In this document: piece after piece, positions 43,587-51,876 of the stretch
How the letters are laid out: every line of letters starts with the position of its first letter
How positions within the stretch are numbered: position 1 is the first letter of the stretch
Assembly (NCBI GenBank): GCA_964432595.1
Contig: CAYSOF010000010.1
Span: 1-64,000 of the forward strand
Length of the DNA stretch: 64,000 nucleotides
Source of the DNA: DASYLJ01 sp964432595
GTDB taxonomy: Bacteria > Desulfobacterota > Binatia > DP-6
Reading direction: 5' to 3'
The notes under the pieces: model-generated
The model's input: only the letters and a program-made list of their open reading frames with translations
What the model was told of the DNA's origin: nothing
The model's database searches: none
Translations under genes and position numbers: made by a program

Positions 43587-43796
43587 TTGCCCCGCGTCGC
43601 CGCCGGAGCGGTCAGTCTGCCCGGCCATGGATGCCGCCCTGGAAGAGGGAACCGCCCTCACGCTGGACTTCGAGAAGATCAAGAAGATCGCCGACCGCGA
43701 ACAGCACGTCGTGCCGGTGGTCCTCCAGCATGCGGGCACGGGCGACGTCCTCTACGTGGCCTACGCGAACGCCGAACGCTGCGCGAGACGCTGCGC
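43587..43796 (+). repeat. Left copy of a direct repeat (hisI promoter and 5' coding part)
   Basis: This segment is about 95% identical within the coding part to 46878-47085, in the same orientation, about 3.3 kb away. It includes the TTGCCC promoter box, the CAGTCT -10-like box and the first ~57 codons of hisI. The spacer between the boxes is 20 bases here and 17 in the right copy. Differences are scattered and mostly synonymous or conservative, so the two copies come from diverged lineages rather than a recent duplication. Confidence 0.85.
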
Positions 43797-43810
43797 CGTC
43801 CCTTGGGGTG
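43627..43810 (+). pseudogene. hisI: Truncated, frameshifted hisI copy
   Basis: The translation MDAALEEGTALTLDFEKIKK continues with VVLQHAGTGDVLYVAYANAE, matching the intact hisI at 46915, but a one-base deletion near 43776 shifts the frame, an 11-base deletion follows, and similarity ends by about 43810. The catalytic Cys region is missing, so it cannot work. Beyond it (43811-43964) there is no gene I can support before the convergent 3' end of the SIR2 gene. Confidence 0.85.
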
Positions 43811-43964
43811 CACCGGCGGTCGACTTCGTCGACATGCTAGGAGCGTCTCGGCCACCATCGGTGCCGACGACTCGTCTCGTGGAAGCCCCGTTCTTAGCGC
43901 GCTCACCGCATGCTGGGGCCTATCGTAGTTTGGAGAGCCGGCTCGAACGTCATCTGGAGTCAGG

Positions 43965-46721
43965 TCATTTCGTTTTGGACGGGCCTTTGCGTTTTGCCTT
44001 TCCAGTGCCCTTCTTCCTTCTCTTGGCTGCCTTTGCCTTTCGCCGTCCCTTCGCTCGCTTCGTTGCTTGCTTGGTCTTCAGGCGAATGAATTCTTGCCGT
44101 TCGGATTCCTTGAGCCCCGCCTCCGCCTCGGCGGCCGTGGCTCGACGCTCGGCCTTCTCCTTGCCCTCTTGGAGTTTGTCTAGCGCAACGTCGACCACCG
44201 AACGCAGGAGGAAGGGTGTTTCTAGCGCGTGGATGGCCTTAAACGCGTCTTCAGGATTAGGCCCGTACCGTTCGATGAGCACGTCGCGTCTAGCTGCAGC
44301 GGTGCGGAGAAGCGTAGCTTTTGAAGCTGTAACCATTCCGCTAAACCGCCTCTGGACGAGTTCGTCGGAAACGAACTTGACCCCCGAGACCCCGAGTTCC
44401 CACAACAGAATGTTGAACAAAGCGGCCGCTTCGCGTTCTCCAAAGGGCTCGCTTGTTAGCAGCCATTCCGCGAGGCCCTCAGGTCGCAGCATGATGCGTT
44501 GTGGGTATCCGTCTAGGCCCTCGACAATCCTGGTGTGACTAAGGAAGAAAGCGTCGCCGAACTCGCGGCCACGGAGCCGGAAGGTCTTCTCCCGTAGCCT
44601 TGTGACGATCAAAACGGCCTGAGCCTCAGCTCGCGTTTGATGCGGCCACCTGAACGTGCCGGCACGCTTTCGCCGGTCTCTTATCTGCTCTTCAAGGCCG
44701 TCGACCTGCGGATAGGCGATGGATTCGAATCCGTCCCATCCCTCAAGTCCGACGACTTCGACGCCAATCTCCGCGAGCGCGTCGCTTACGTGGCCGGGCC
44801 GCAGATTGAGACCCGAAAGCTTCGAGAAGATACTCCGCAAGTAGTCGCGGAAAGTTGCGCCGGTCGGAAGGTTAGGCGCGCGGACGAAACCCTCGACGAA
44901 GAGATTTTGGCGATAACCGCGCGCGCCTCTCGCCGCGTCCAACAGGGCCGCAGAGTCCTCACCCTCACGCTGGACAAGCGCAGCTGCCCAATGCGCGTGT
45001 TGCCACGTTTCGTCGAGGAGCATGTCCGTCGTTACGAGCCCGCAACCCAGACTCCGCAGGCCTTCTACAAGCCGTCGGGCTAGATCGTGGCCCTCGGCGC
45101 CTTTTGACAATGCCGGAACCAGGACGCTCGAGTCTGCGATGAAACAGGTCCGCGACAAGTGGTCGCGGTCAACCTTTCGCACGTGGTCGGTCGCCCGCAG
45201 AATCTGCTGACCAAAGTATGCCTGCGTCAGGTAGCCCAGGTACGCGGACTCTTCTTGACGTGGTAACGTCAGTATCTCTGATACCACTCGAATGACCGCG
45301 AACGCCTCTGACCGATTCGCGCAGCGGCTGAGACGGGTCGGCAGATCCTGGATCAGTGCTGTTGCTCTGTACGCGCGGTCCTTTTCCTCGTGGGCGCACA
45401 GGTTTTGAGCAAGTCCGAGTCCGCGCTCGCGGCTGAGCTTCTCGAAGAATCCCCGGACAATTGCCACGACACGTGTTGCTTTGATGTCGGTAGCCTCGAT
45501 CGCTTCGACCCGGCCACGAAGTGAGGCGGCGAATCGGTCTGCGCCGAGTGTGGCGTCGCCAGACGCCTTGCTCATCACTTCCTCGCCGGCGCTCGTTAAC
45601 GCGAGGCCATCCTGGCTCATGTGAACGAGTCCGTCGCCTGTCAGGCTGTCTACCGCTCGCTCTATGTCCTGCGTGCACAGCCCTATTTCGGAGAGTTGCG
45701 TTGGGTTCAGCGTTTTGTCGCTTCCTGCGGTACCGATTCGGCCCAGTACCCAGGAGCGAGACAGGGCGCGAACTGCTTCGTCTCCAAGGTCCGACGCGGA
45801 CGATCCAAGGCGCAAGTGCGTGTGGAGGCTCGTGACCACAGGGTCGTAGCTGGGGGGCTCGCTTATCGGCTCGTTGAAGTTCGTGCTTCTTCGTAGAACG
45901 AAGGGACTATAGGCTTCGATTGTGCGTCGCAGGTCGCTGTGGTCTCCGCCGTCCGAGAAGTACGGGATCACCTCAACGTTGTAGTCGGCCCGATATCGGT
46001 CTCGTTGTCTCTGCCCGGAGCTGCCGGATTTCTGCTGCCCCAGGATCGCGAATGCTGGTCGTTCGACAGGCGTGTGGCGTGAGACGATCTTCAGCAGCGC
46101 GAGTAGGTCCTCATCCGCGAAGCCAAACCCGAAGAAGACCAGCCGTTGCGTTTGGGCGATCGCCTTGAGTGTGTTCGCGATTGGTGAATCGGGGTAAGTC
46201 TCAAGGTAGTCGTTCTTCGACACGACGAGCCGGATCATCTTCTGTGCTTCGAGCCCGACGGCACCGTGAGGATGCCAGACGATCGTGTGGGCTCCCGAGC
46301 CGACCTTCTGGTTCTCCGATGCCGAGTTGCCGACAGAGACCCAACCGCCGTGCGCGCGCAGTGCGACGTCTAGGAGAACGTCATAGTTCGTTGTGACATA
46401 GAAGCGGAACGGCCAATCAGCGAGGATGCGATGATAGCGACCAGGAGCGACGATCTTGCCCATGTGCTCAGTGACAGCGGCATCGACGGTACCCTGTGTC
46501 GGCTCGGCGTCTCGGAGATACTGAAAGGCACCAAGCAGGTCGCCGTTGTTCGCTGCTACCTCGGCAGCCTCTACGACTGCTCCCTGGGACGAGAGGCTGT
46601 CTCGCACGAGTTGATAAAGGCGAGACCAAGATGGAAGGCCCGCGTCGCATGATACGCCGCTTCCTACGAAGGCAATGGCTTGGCCGGAGTTCATCAAGCC
46701 GATGAGTTCCTGGTTTAGCAT
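43965..46721 (-). CDS. SIR2-domain protein with winged-helix-like and PIN-like regions
   Basis: A 918-residue protein. Residues 1-275 are a SIR2 (SIR2_2-type) domain: FVGSGVSCDAGLPSW (18-32), TTNYD (110-114, candidate catalytic Asn112), WHPHG (149-153, His152) and FFGFGFADEDL (196-206). Residues about 335-385 look like a winged helix. Residues about 525-580 (CFIADSSVLVPAL, Asp530; VTTDMLLDETW, Glu571) resemble the start of a PIN-type nuclease, with further acidic residues to about 725. The last 60 residues are a Lys/Arg-rich coiled tail. SIR2 domains in anti-phage systems (Thoeris ThsA, DSR, SIR2-pAgo) deplete NAD+. The GC content is clearly below the flanks, which fits recent acquisition. 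ATG 46721 follows AGGGG. Defence function is inferred. Confidence 0.75.
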   Translation of the reverse strand: MLNQELIGLMNSGQAIAFVGSGVSCDAGLPSWSRLYQLVRDSLSSQGAVVEAAEVAANNGDLLGAFQYLRDAEPTQGTVDAAVTEHMGKIVAPGRYHRILADWPFRFYVTTNYDVLLDVALRAHGGWVSVGNSASENQKVGSGAHTIVWHPHGAVGLEAQKMIRLVVSKNDYLETYPDSPIANTLKAIAQTQRLVFFGFGFADEDLLALLKIVSRHTPVERPAFAILGQQKSGSSGQRQRDRYRADYNVEVIPYFSDGGDHSDLRRTIEAYSPFVLRRSTNFNEPISEPPSYDPVVTSLHTHLRLGSSASDLGDEAVRALSRSWVLGRIGTAGSDKTLNPTQLSEIGLCTQDIERAVDSLTGDGLVHMSQDGLALTSAGEEVMSKASGDATLGADRFAASLRGRVEAIEATDIKATRVVAIVRGFFEKLSRERGLGLAQNLCAHEEKDRAYRATALIQDLPTRLSRCANRSEAFAVIRVVSEILTLPRQEESAYLGYLTQAYFGQQILRATDHVRKVDRDHLSRTCFIADSSVLVPALSKGAEGHDLARRLVEGLRSLGCGLVTTDMLLDETWQHAHWAAALVQREGEDSAALLDAARGARGYRQNLFVEGFVRAPNLPTGATFRDYLRSIFSKLSGLNLRPGHVSDALAEIGVEVVGLEGWDGFESIAYPQVDGLEEQIRDRRKRAGTFRWPHQTRAEAQAVLIVTRLREKTFRLRGREFGDAFFLSHTRIVEGLDGYPQRIMLRPEGLAEWLLTSEPFGEREAAALFNILLWELGVSGVKFVSDELVQRRFSGMVTASKATLLRTAAARRDVLIERYGPNPEDAFKAIHALETPFLLRSVVDVALDKLQEGKEKAERRATAAEAEAGLKESERQEFIRLKTKQATKRAKGRRKAKAAKRRKKGTGKAKRKGPSKTK

Positions 46722-46877
46722 CGATAGCCCCTGCTGTGCTGTTCGGAAGTGAGGATGACCCGATTGCCGTGGTGGCGCGGACCTAGTCAAGACTCGGCTC
46801 GGTTGAGCCGGCGCAGTGCTTTCCTCGTTCCTCTGCGCGGCCCTCACGGCAGTTCATGCTCCAGCCCAAATCAGCGC

Positions 46878-46906
46878 TTGCCCCGCGTCGCCGTAGCCGT
46901 CAGTCT
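46878..46906 (+). promoter_or_regulatory. Candidate leaderless promoter of hisI
   Basis: TTGCCC (46878-46883), 17-base spacer, CAGTCT (46901-46906), then 8 bases to ATG 46915. The truncated left copy keeps both boxes, but 20 bases apart. The 193-base gap between the SIR2 start and hisI holds this and a possible TTGACT for the SIR2 gene on the minus strand; nothing else is clear there. Confidence 0.5.
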
Positions 46907-47085
46907 GCGCGGCCATGGATGCCGCCCTGGAAGAGGGAACCGCCCTCACGCTGGACTTCGAGAAGCTCAAGAATATCGCCGACCGCGATCAGCACGTGGT
47001 GCCGGTGGTCCTCCAGCACGCGGGCACGGGCGACGTCCTCTACGTGGCCTATGCCAACGCCGAGGCGCTCCGCGAGACGCTGCGC
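46878..47085 (+). repeat. Right copy of the direct repeat flanking the SIR2 gene
   Basis: Same-orientation counterpart of 43587-43796, located in the promoter and first 57 codons of the intact hisI. The pair brackets the lower-GC SIR2 gene. Confidence 0.85.
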
Positions 47086-47322
47086 ACGAAGCGCGCCGTC
47101 CTCTGGTCGACGTCGCGCAACGAGCTGTGGCGCAAGGGCGACGGCTCGGGCGACGTGCTCGACCTCGTCGAGGTGCGGGTCAACTGCGAGCAGAACTCGC
47201 TGCTGTACCGCGTGACGCCGCGCAAGGGCGGCGCGTGCCACACGAAGGACGCGAGCGGCGCGACGCGCGCCGCCTGCTACTACCGGCGCGTCGTCGGCGA
47301 GCAGGATCTCCAGTTCGTATAG
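46915..47322 (+). CDS. hisI: Phosphoribosyl-AMP cyclohydrolase
   Basis: A 135-residue HisI, which opens the purine ring of PR-AMP in histidine synthesis. The zinc/Mg site is recognisable in VNCEQNSLLYRVTPRKGGAC, HTKDASGATRAACYYRR, with WSTSRNELWRKGDGSGD and VVLQHAGTGDVLYVAYANAE conserved upstream (typical V.Q....VLM.A.MN and LW.KGE.SG). Length matches the family. No other his gene is near. It stands alone, next to the SIR2 insertion, with a degraded copy of its own 5' end on the other side. Confidence 0.92.
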   Translation: MDAALEEGTALTLDFEKLKNIADRDQHVVPVVLQHAGTGDVLYVAYANAEALRETLRTKRAVLWSTSRNELWRKGDGSGDVLDLVEVRVNCEQNSLLYRVTPRKGGACHTKDASGATRAACYYRRVVGEQDLQFV

Positions 47323-47441
47323 GCCGGACGCTACTTCCCGGTCGACACCGAGACACACGACGAGCAGCGGGACCCAACGATGTCGCTTGGCCGCACGGCG
47401 TGTCCTCCGGCCCTGCGTCTCGCGCACCGGGTGCCCGGCCG

Positions 47442-47457
47442 CCGTTCTTCTGAACGG
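47442..47457. terminator. Bidirectional hairpin between hisI and the acyl-CoA ligase gene
   Basis: A perfect 6-bp stem CCGTTC / GAACGG with a TTCT loop sits between the convergent 3' ends of hisI and the ligase. The 149-base gap shows no other feature. Confidence 0.5.
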
Positions 47458-47471
47458 AGGAGTGGCCCCGC

Positions 47472-49088
47472 CTACGTCGGCCAGACGTGCCCGGCGAACG
47501 TGTCGCGCAGCTCGCGCTTCGCGATCTTGCCGACGCTGGTCTTCGGGATGGACTCCACGAACACGACGTCCTCCGGCAGCCAGAACTTCGCCACCCGCGG
47601 CGCGAGCCATTCGAGCAGCTCCTCGCGCGTGGCCGACTGCCCCGGACGCAGGATGACCGCCGCGAGCGGCCGCTCCGCCCAGCGCGGATGCGGCAGGCCG
47701 ATCACGGCCGCTTCGAGCACGGCGGGATGCCCCATCAGCGTGTTCTCGAGCTCGACGCTCGAGATCCACTCGCCGCCGCTCTTGATGACGTCCTTCGCGC
47801 GGTCGGTGATCTGCATGAAGCCGTGCGGGTCGATGTTGACGACGTCGCCCGTGCGGAACCAGCCGTCGGAGAAGGCGTCGTCCGAGCGCTCGTCGTTGAA
47901 GTAGCCCGCCGTGATCCACGGTCCGCGCACCTGCAGCTCGCCCACGGACCTCCCGTCCCACGGCAGTGGATTGCCGGCGTCGTCGACGACGCGGATCTCG
48001 ACGCCCGGCACCGGCGGCCCCTGGCGCGCCCGCAGGCCGCGCCGCTGCTCCGGCGTCAGGTGGCCCATGGTGCTGCGCGGCCTCGAAATGGTCGCGAGCG
48101 GCGACGTCTCGGTCATGCCCCACGCCTGGATCACGTCGATGCCGAGCGCGTCGAACTTGGCGAGGAGCGCCTCGGGCACGGCGGAGCCGCCGCAGGGCAC
48201 CGCGCGCAGGCTCGACAGGTCGAACGTCTCCTGCTCGAGCACCTGCAGCAGGCCGAGCAGCACCGTCGGTACGCCGGCCGTCACCGTGACGCGCTCGTCC
48301 TGGATCAGCTGCGCGATGTCGCGCGGCGTCGGCTGCACGCCGGGGTAGACCTGCGTCGCGCCCACCATCGTCGACGTGAAGGGCAGGCCCCACGCGTTCG
48401 CGTGGAACATCGGCACGACGGAGAGGACCGTGTCGCTCTCGCCGATGCCGAACGCGTCCACCATCGCCTGCGCGTAGCATTGGAGGACGAGCGCGCGATG
48501 ACTGTAGACGACGCCCTTCGGGTTGCCCGTCGTGCCCGACGTGTAGCACATGCCCGCGGCGTGGTTCTCGTCGAGCGCCGGCCACGTGTAGTCCTCCGAC
48601 GCGGCCGCCAGCAGGTCCTCGTAGCGGTGCACGGGCGCGAGCGACGTCTTCGGCAGCGGTCCGTCACCCATGACGACGTACGCGCGCACGCTCTTCAGCG
48701 CCGGCGCGTGCGGCTCGAGCAGGGGCAGGCAGGCCTCGTCGACGAAGATCACCGCGTCCTCGGCGTGGTTCACGATGAACGTGATCTGCTCGGGGAAGAG
48801 GCGGATGTTCAGGGTGTGCAGCACGGCGCCGGTGGACGGCACCGTGAGGTACAGCTCGAGGTGCCGGTAGGAGTTCCAGGCGAACGTGCCGACGCGGTCG
48901 CCGTCGCGCACGCCCAGCGTCGCGAGGGCGTTCGCGAGCCGCCGCGTGCGCCGGTGCAGATCCGCGTAGGTGTAGCGATGCGTGCCGCTCGCCGTCCGCG
49001 TGACGATCTGCTTCGTCGGGAACAGCGTATTCGCGCGTTCGAGCAGCGACGAGATCAGCAGGGAATGGTCCATCATGAGGCCGCGCAT
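47472..49088 (-). CDS. Long/medium-chain acyl-CoA ligase (AMP-forming)
   Basis: A 538-residue ANL-superfamily enzyme. The P-loop-like motif is MCYTSGTTGNPKGVVYSH; others are VPMFHANAWGLPF, QAWGMTETSPLATIS, YFNDERSDDAFSDGWFRTGD and the C-terminal Lys in PKTSVGKIAKRELRD. It activates a carboxylic acid to its CoA thioester. ATG 49088 is preceded by GGAGGA. It follows the hydrolase gene after 14 bases and so ends a CMD-hydrolase-ligase operon. Confidence 0.95.
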   Translation of the reverse strand: MRGLMMDHSLLISSLLERANTLFPTKQIVTRTASGTHRYTYADLHRRTRRLANALATLGVRDGDRVGTFAWNSYRHLELYLTVPSTGAVLHTLNIRLFPEQITFIVNHAEDAVIFVDEACLPLLEPHAPALKSVRAYVVMGDGPLPKTSLAPVHRYEDLLAAASEDYTWPALDENHAAGMCYTSGTTGNPKGVVYSHRALVLQCYAQAMVDAFGIGESDTVLSVVPMFHANAWGLPFTSTMVGATQVYPGVQPTPRDIAQLIQDERVTVTAGVPTVLLGLLQVLEQETFDLSSLRAVPCGGSAVPEALLAKFDALGIDVIQAWGMTETSPLATISRPRSTMGHLTPEQRRGLRARQGPPVPGVEIRVVDDAGNPLPWDGRSVGELQVRGPWITAGYFNDERSDDAFSDGWFRTGDVVNIDPHGFMQITDRAKDVIKSGGEWISSVELENTLMGHPAVLEAAVIGLPHPRWAERPLAAVILRPGQSATREELLEWLAPRVAKFWLPEDVVFVESIPKTSVGKIAKRELRDTFAGHVWPT

Positions 49089-49102
49089 CGGGTCCTCCGT
49101 CG

Positions 49103-49957
49103 TCAGATCGCGCCGAGAAAGGTGGCGAGCGTGTCGGTCAGCCGTTCGGGCTGCTCGAGATGCGGATGGTGGCCGGACTCCGCCAGGACGACCCGCTCCG
49201 CGCGCAGCGCGGCGAGGCGCTCGCGCGCGTCGTCGGCCGACAGGCGGAGCGGGCTGTCGCCGCCCTCGATGTAGAGGGCGGGGCACGTCACCCGCGCGCA
49301 GAAGGCGAGCGCCTGCGCGCGCGAGTAGGGGACGGGCGCCGTCGTCTGGTGCAGTGGGTCGAACTTCCAGACGCGGAAGCCGCTCCGCGCGCGCGTGCCG
49401 TGCTCGGCCATGAGCCGCGCGACGTTCGGCGAGAAGCGCGGGAAGCGCTCGCGGAGCCGCGCCTTCGCGTCCTCGAGCGTCATCGGCCGGGGCTCGCGCT
49501 CCGCGCTGCGTCCGAGCTGCTCGATCCAGGTGGCGTAGCGCTGCGGGACCTGCTCGGGGGCGCTGCCGTCGGGCGGCCCGAGGGCGTCGATCAGCGCCAG
49601 CGCCGTGACGCGCTCGGGCTCGGTGCCGGCGTACAGCATCGCCGCCGACGCGCCCATCGAGTGGCCGACCAGCGCCGCGGTGCCGCCGAGGTGGCGCACC
49701 AGGAAAGCCAGGTCGGCGACATAGTCGGCGAAGTGGTAATAGCCGCCGGCGCCGACCCATTCGGAATCGCCGTGGCCGCGCCAGTCGAGCGCGAACACGT
49801 GAAACCCGCGCTGGGCGAGGGCGGGCGCGACGAGGTTCCAGGCGTGCGCGTGCTCGAGGAAGCCGTGCAGCAGGAGCACCGAGCGGGAGCCTTCTCCCCA
49901 TTCGAGGAGGTGGTGCCGCAGCCGGTTCGCGGTGACGAAGCGGGAGCGCGGGTTCAC
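49103..49957 (-). CDS. Alpha/beta hydrolase
   Basis: A 284-residue alpha/beta hydrolase. Oxyanion HG motif LLLHGFLEHAHAW, DWRGHGDSEWVG, nucleophile Ser in VGHSMGASAAMLYA, a cap domain of about 90 residues, and the catalytic His in LAESGHHPHLEQPE. GTG start at 49957 overlaps the CMD stop (GTGA). Substrate unknown; the adjacent acyl-CoA ligase suggests ester or lactone hydrolysis feeding CoA activation. Confidence 0.9.
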   Translation of the reverse strand: MNPRSRFVTANRLRHHLLEWGEGSRSVLLLHGFLEHAHAWNLVAPALAQRGFHVFALDWRGHGDSEWVGAGGYYHFADYVADLAFLVRHLGGTAALVGHSMGASAAMLYAGTEPERVTALALIDALGPPDGSAPEQVPQRYATWIEQLGRSAEREPRPMTLEDAKARLRERFPRFSPNVARLMAEHGTRARSGFRVWKFDPLHQTTAPVPYSRAQALAFCARVTCPALYIEGGDSPLRLSADDARERLAALRAERVVLAESGHHPHLEQPERLTDTLATFLGAI

Positions 49958-50502
49958 GTGAGCGCGTTCACGATGCGAGTGCCCATGGGCTCGTCCAGGT
50001 CGACCGCCGTCGTCTCCAGCAGCCGCGCGATCAGCATGTAGTAGCCGGTCGTGATCACGAGCTCGACGATCTCGCGATGGCTCAGAAAGCGGCCCACCGA
50101 CTCGAACGTCGCGTCCGACGCCTTCACGTTGCGGACGACGTCGGTGACGAACGCCAGCACCGCGCGCTCGACGTCGTCGAACGCGGCGCCGGTGACGTCG
50201 TCGGCGGCGAGCGCGTCGATCTGCGCCTGCGTCGCGCCCGTGGCCAGCGCGATCGGCACGTGCTGCACCCACTCGTACTCCGCGGGCGAGAGGCGGCCGA
50301 CCCGGAGGATCGCCAGCTCGCGCAGCTTCGGCGAGAGCGCCTGCTGGGAGAGGATGGCCGTGCCGAGCTGGATCAGCGGACGGAAGTCCGTTTCGGCGTG
50401 GGCCATCATGCGAAAAATGTTCAGCTGCGCGGGCAGCCGCTCGAGGATGGACTTGACCGCCTCGGGTGCGGTCGCGGGATCGACGTACGGCAAGCGGGCC
50501 AT
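49954..50502 (-). CDS. Carboxymuconolactone decarboxylase-family protein
   Basis: A 182-residue AhpD-like fold protein (KLRELAILRVGRLSPAEYEW, VQHVPIALATGATQAQIDAL, FVTDVVRNVKASDATFESVG, FLSHREIVELVITTGYYMLI). The CxxC of AhpD is absent, with EYEWVQH in its place, so it is not a peroxiredoxin reductase and belongs to the Cys-less CMD branch. It leads the operon with the hydrolase. Confidence 0.88.
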   Translation of the reverse strand: MARLPYVDPATAPEAVKSILERLPAQLNIFRMMAHAETDFRPLIQLGTAILSQQALSPKLRELAILRVGRLSPAEYEWVQHVPIALATGATQAQIDALAADDVTGAAFDDVERAVLAFVTDVVRNVKASDATFESVGRFLSHREIVELVITTGYYMLIARLLETTAVDLDEPMGTRIVNALT

Positions 50503-50510
50503 CGCAGGCC

Positions 50511-50539
50511 AGGTAGCGCAGCCGGCGCCGCCGTCGCAA
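50511..50539 (-). promoter_or_regulatory. Candidate leaderless promoter of the CMD-hydrolase-ligase operon
   Basis: Minus strand: TTGCGA (50534-50539), 17-base spacer, CTACCT (50511-50516), then 8 bases to ATG 50502. It is divergent from an almost identical element for the SDR gene. Confidence 0.6.
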
Positions 50540-50570
50540 GTCGTCTTCGCAGCCGCTTGGTGGCCGGCCG

Positions 50571-50599
50571 TTGCGACGCGCTGCGGGCGCGCGCTACAC
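50571..50599 (+). promoter_or_regulatory. Candidate leaderless promoter of the SDR gene
   Basis: TTGCGA (50571-50576), 17-base spacer, CTACAC (50594-50599), then 7 bases to ATG 50607. Confidence 0.6.
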
Positions 50600-50606
50600 C
50601 GCGCCG

Positions 50607-51401
50607 ATGTCGCGCACCGTGCTCATCACCGGCGCGTCGTCGGGCATCGGCGCCGCGACGGCGACGCTCCTCGTGGCCAACGGCTTCCGCGTCTTCGGCA
50701 CCAGCCGCCGCCCGCCGGCGTCGTCCGGCGCGGTCCGCTGGCTCGCGATGGACGTCCGCGACGAGGCCTCCGTCGCCGACGGCGTGCGGACGCTGCTCGC
50801 CGAGGCCGGCACGCTGGACGCGCTCGTCTGCAACGCCGGCATCGGCATCTTCGGCAGCGTCGAGGAGACCGACCTGGCGCGGGCCCGCGCCCAGTTCGAG
50901 ACCAACGTCTTCGGGACGCTGATCCCGGTGCGCGCCGTGCTGCCGGCGATGCGCGCGCGCGGCCGCGGCCGGATCGTCATCGTGGGCTCGCTCGCCGGCC
51001 GCGCGACCATCCCGTTCCAGACGCACTACTCCGCCACCAAGGCGGCCGTCGACGCGCTGGCGGTCGGGCTGCGGATGGAGCTGGCGACGACCGGCGTCGA
51101 CGTCGCGCTGATCGAGCCGGGCGACATCAAGACCGCGTTCAACGACGCGACCGACTGGGGCGACACCGCGGCGTCGGTCTATGGCGAGCGGCTGCGGCGC
51201 TGCGAGACGGTGATCCGCGAGGAGCTGGAGAAGGCGCCCGGCCCGGAGGTGGTCGCGCGCGCGATCCTGAGCGCGCTCACGGCCCGACGGCCGCGGATGC
51301 GGTATCCCGTCGGCCCGTCGTCGTGGCTCGTGCCGATCGCCCGGCGGCTGCTGCCCGACGGGCTCGCGCAGCGGCTGATTCGCTCGCACTTCAAGGTGTG
51401 A
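50607..51401 (+). CDS. Short-chain dehydrogenase/reductase
   Basis: A 264-residue classical SDR. TVLITGASSGIGAATATLL is the nucleotide motif, LVCNAGIGIFG the NNAG-type motif, IVIVGSLAGR the Ser strand, and HYSATKAAVDALAVGLRMEL the Tyr-x3-Lys. The C-terminal third resembles the 17-beta-HSD-like/retinol branch (IEPGDIKTAFND). Start is the ATG preceded by a -10 box. Substrate unknown. Confidence 0.93.
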   Translation: MSRTVLITGASSGIGAATATLLVANGFRVFGTSRRPPASSGAVRWLAMDVRDEASVADGVRTLLAEAGTLDALVCNAGIGIFGSVEETDLARARAQFETNVFGTLIPVRAVLPAMRARGRGRIVIVGSLAGRATIPFQTHYSATKAAVDALAVGLRMELATTGVDVALIEPGDIKTAFNDATDWGDTAASVYGERLRRCETVIREELEKAPGPEVVARAILSALTARRPRMRYPVGPSSWLVPIARRLLPDGLAQRLIRSHFKV

Positions 51402-51432
51402 GCGTGCTAACGAGCGGCGAGGAGGGCTCGAC

Positions 51433-51876
51433 ATGGACGTGGGCATGAATCGGCGGGAGCTGCTGACGGGGATTGGGGCGATGGTCGTGGCGATCGGGCC
51501 CGACGTCGCGTACGCCGAGCACCACGATGGTCACGGTGGTCCGTCGCCCGCGGTGAAGGCGCTGATCGATGCGGCCGCGCTCTGCGAGCAGGTCGGCGAG
51601 GCGTGCGTCGCGCACTGCCTGGCCAGCTTCCGCGCCGGCGACACGACGCTGGCCGCCTGCGCCACCAGCGTGCAGCAGATGCTGCCCGCCTGCACGGCCG
51701 TCGCGCGGCTCGCCAACTACGGCTCGCCGCACCTCGCCGCGTTCGCCGCCGTCTGCGCCAAGATATGCGCCGACTGCGAGGCCGAGTGCCGCAAGCACGA
51801 GAAGCATCCGCCGTGCAAGGCGTGCGCCGACGCGTGCGCGCGGTTCATCGCCGCGGCCAAGGCCCTCCCGGCCTGA
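51433..51876 (+). CDS. Csp1-like Tat-exported copper-storage four-helix bundle
   Basis: A 147-residue protein with the twin-arginine signal MNRRELLTGIGAMVVAIG, preferably from ATG 51433 or the ATG at 51445. The mature chain is Cys-rich with helix-facing Cys (AALCEQVGEACVAHCLASF, CAKICADCEAECRKHEKHP, CKACADACARF), the hallmark of Csp copper-storage bundles, which hold many Cu(I) ions in methanotrophs and other bacteria. AGGAGGG at 51420-51426 is a good ribosome site. Here it may supply copper to, or protect, exported enzymes. Confidence 0.9.
   Translation: MDVGMNRRELLTGIGAMVVAIGPDVAYAEHHDGHGGPSPAVKALIDAAALCEQVGEACVAHCLASFRAGDTTLAACATSVQQMLPACTAVARLANYGSPHLAAFAAVCAKICADCEAECRKHEKHPPCKACADACARFIAAAKALPA

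Noticed and set aside
43811..44538. Continuation of the truncated hisI frame as a 303-codon protein
   Set aside because: The hisI part is out of frame after 43776, and the rest is antisense to the well-supported SIR2 gene.
43587..47085. Transposon or integrase-mediated insertion at hisI
   Set aside because: No transposase, integrase or terminal inverted repeats seen; the repeats are diverged hisI segments.
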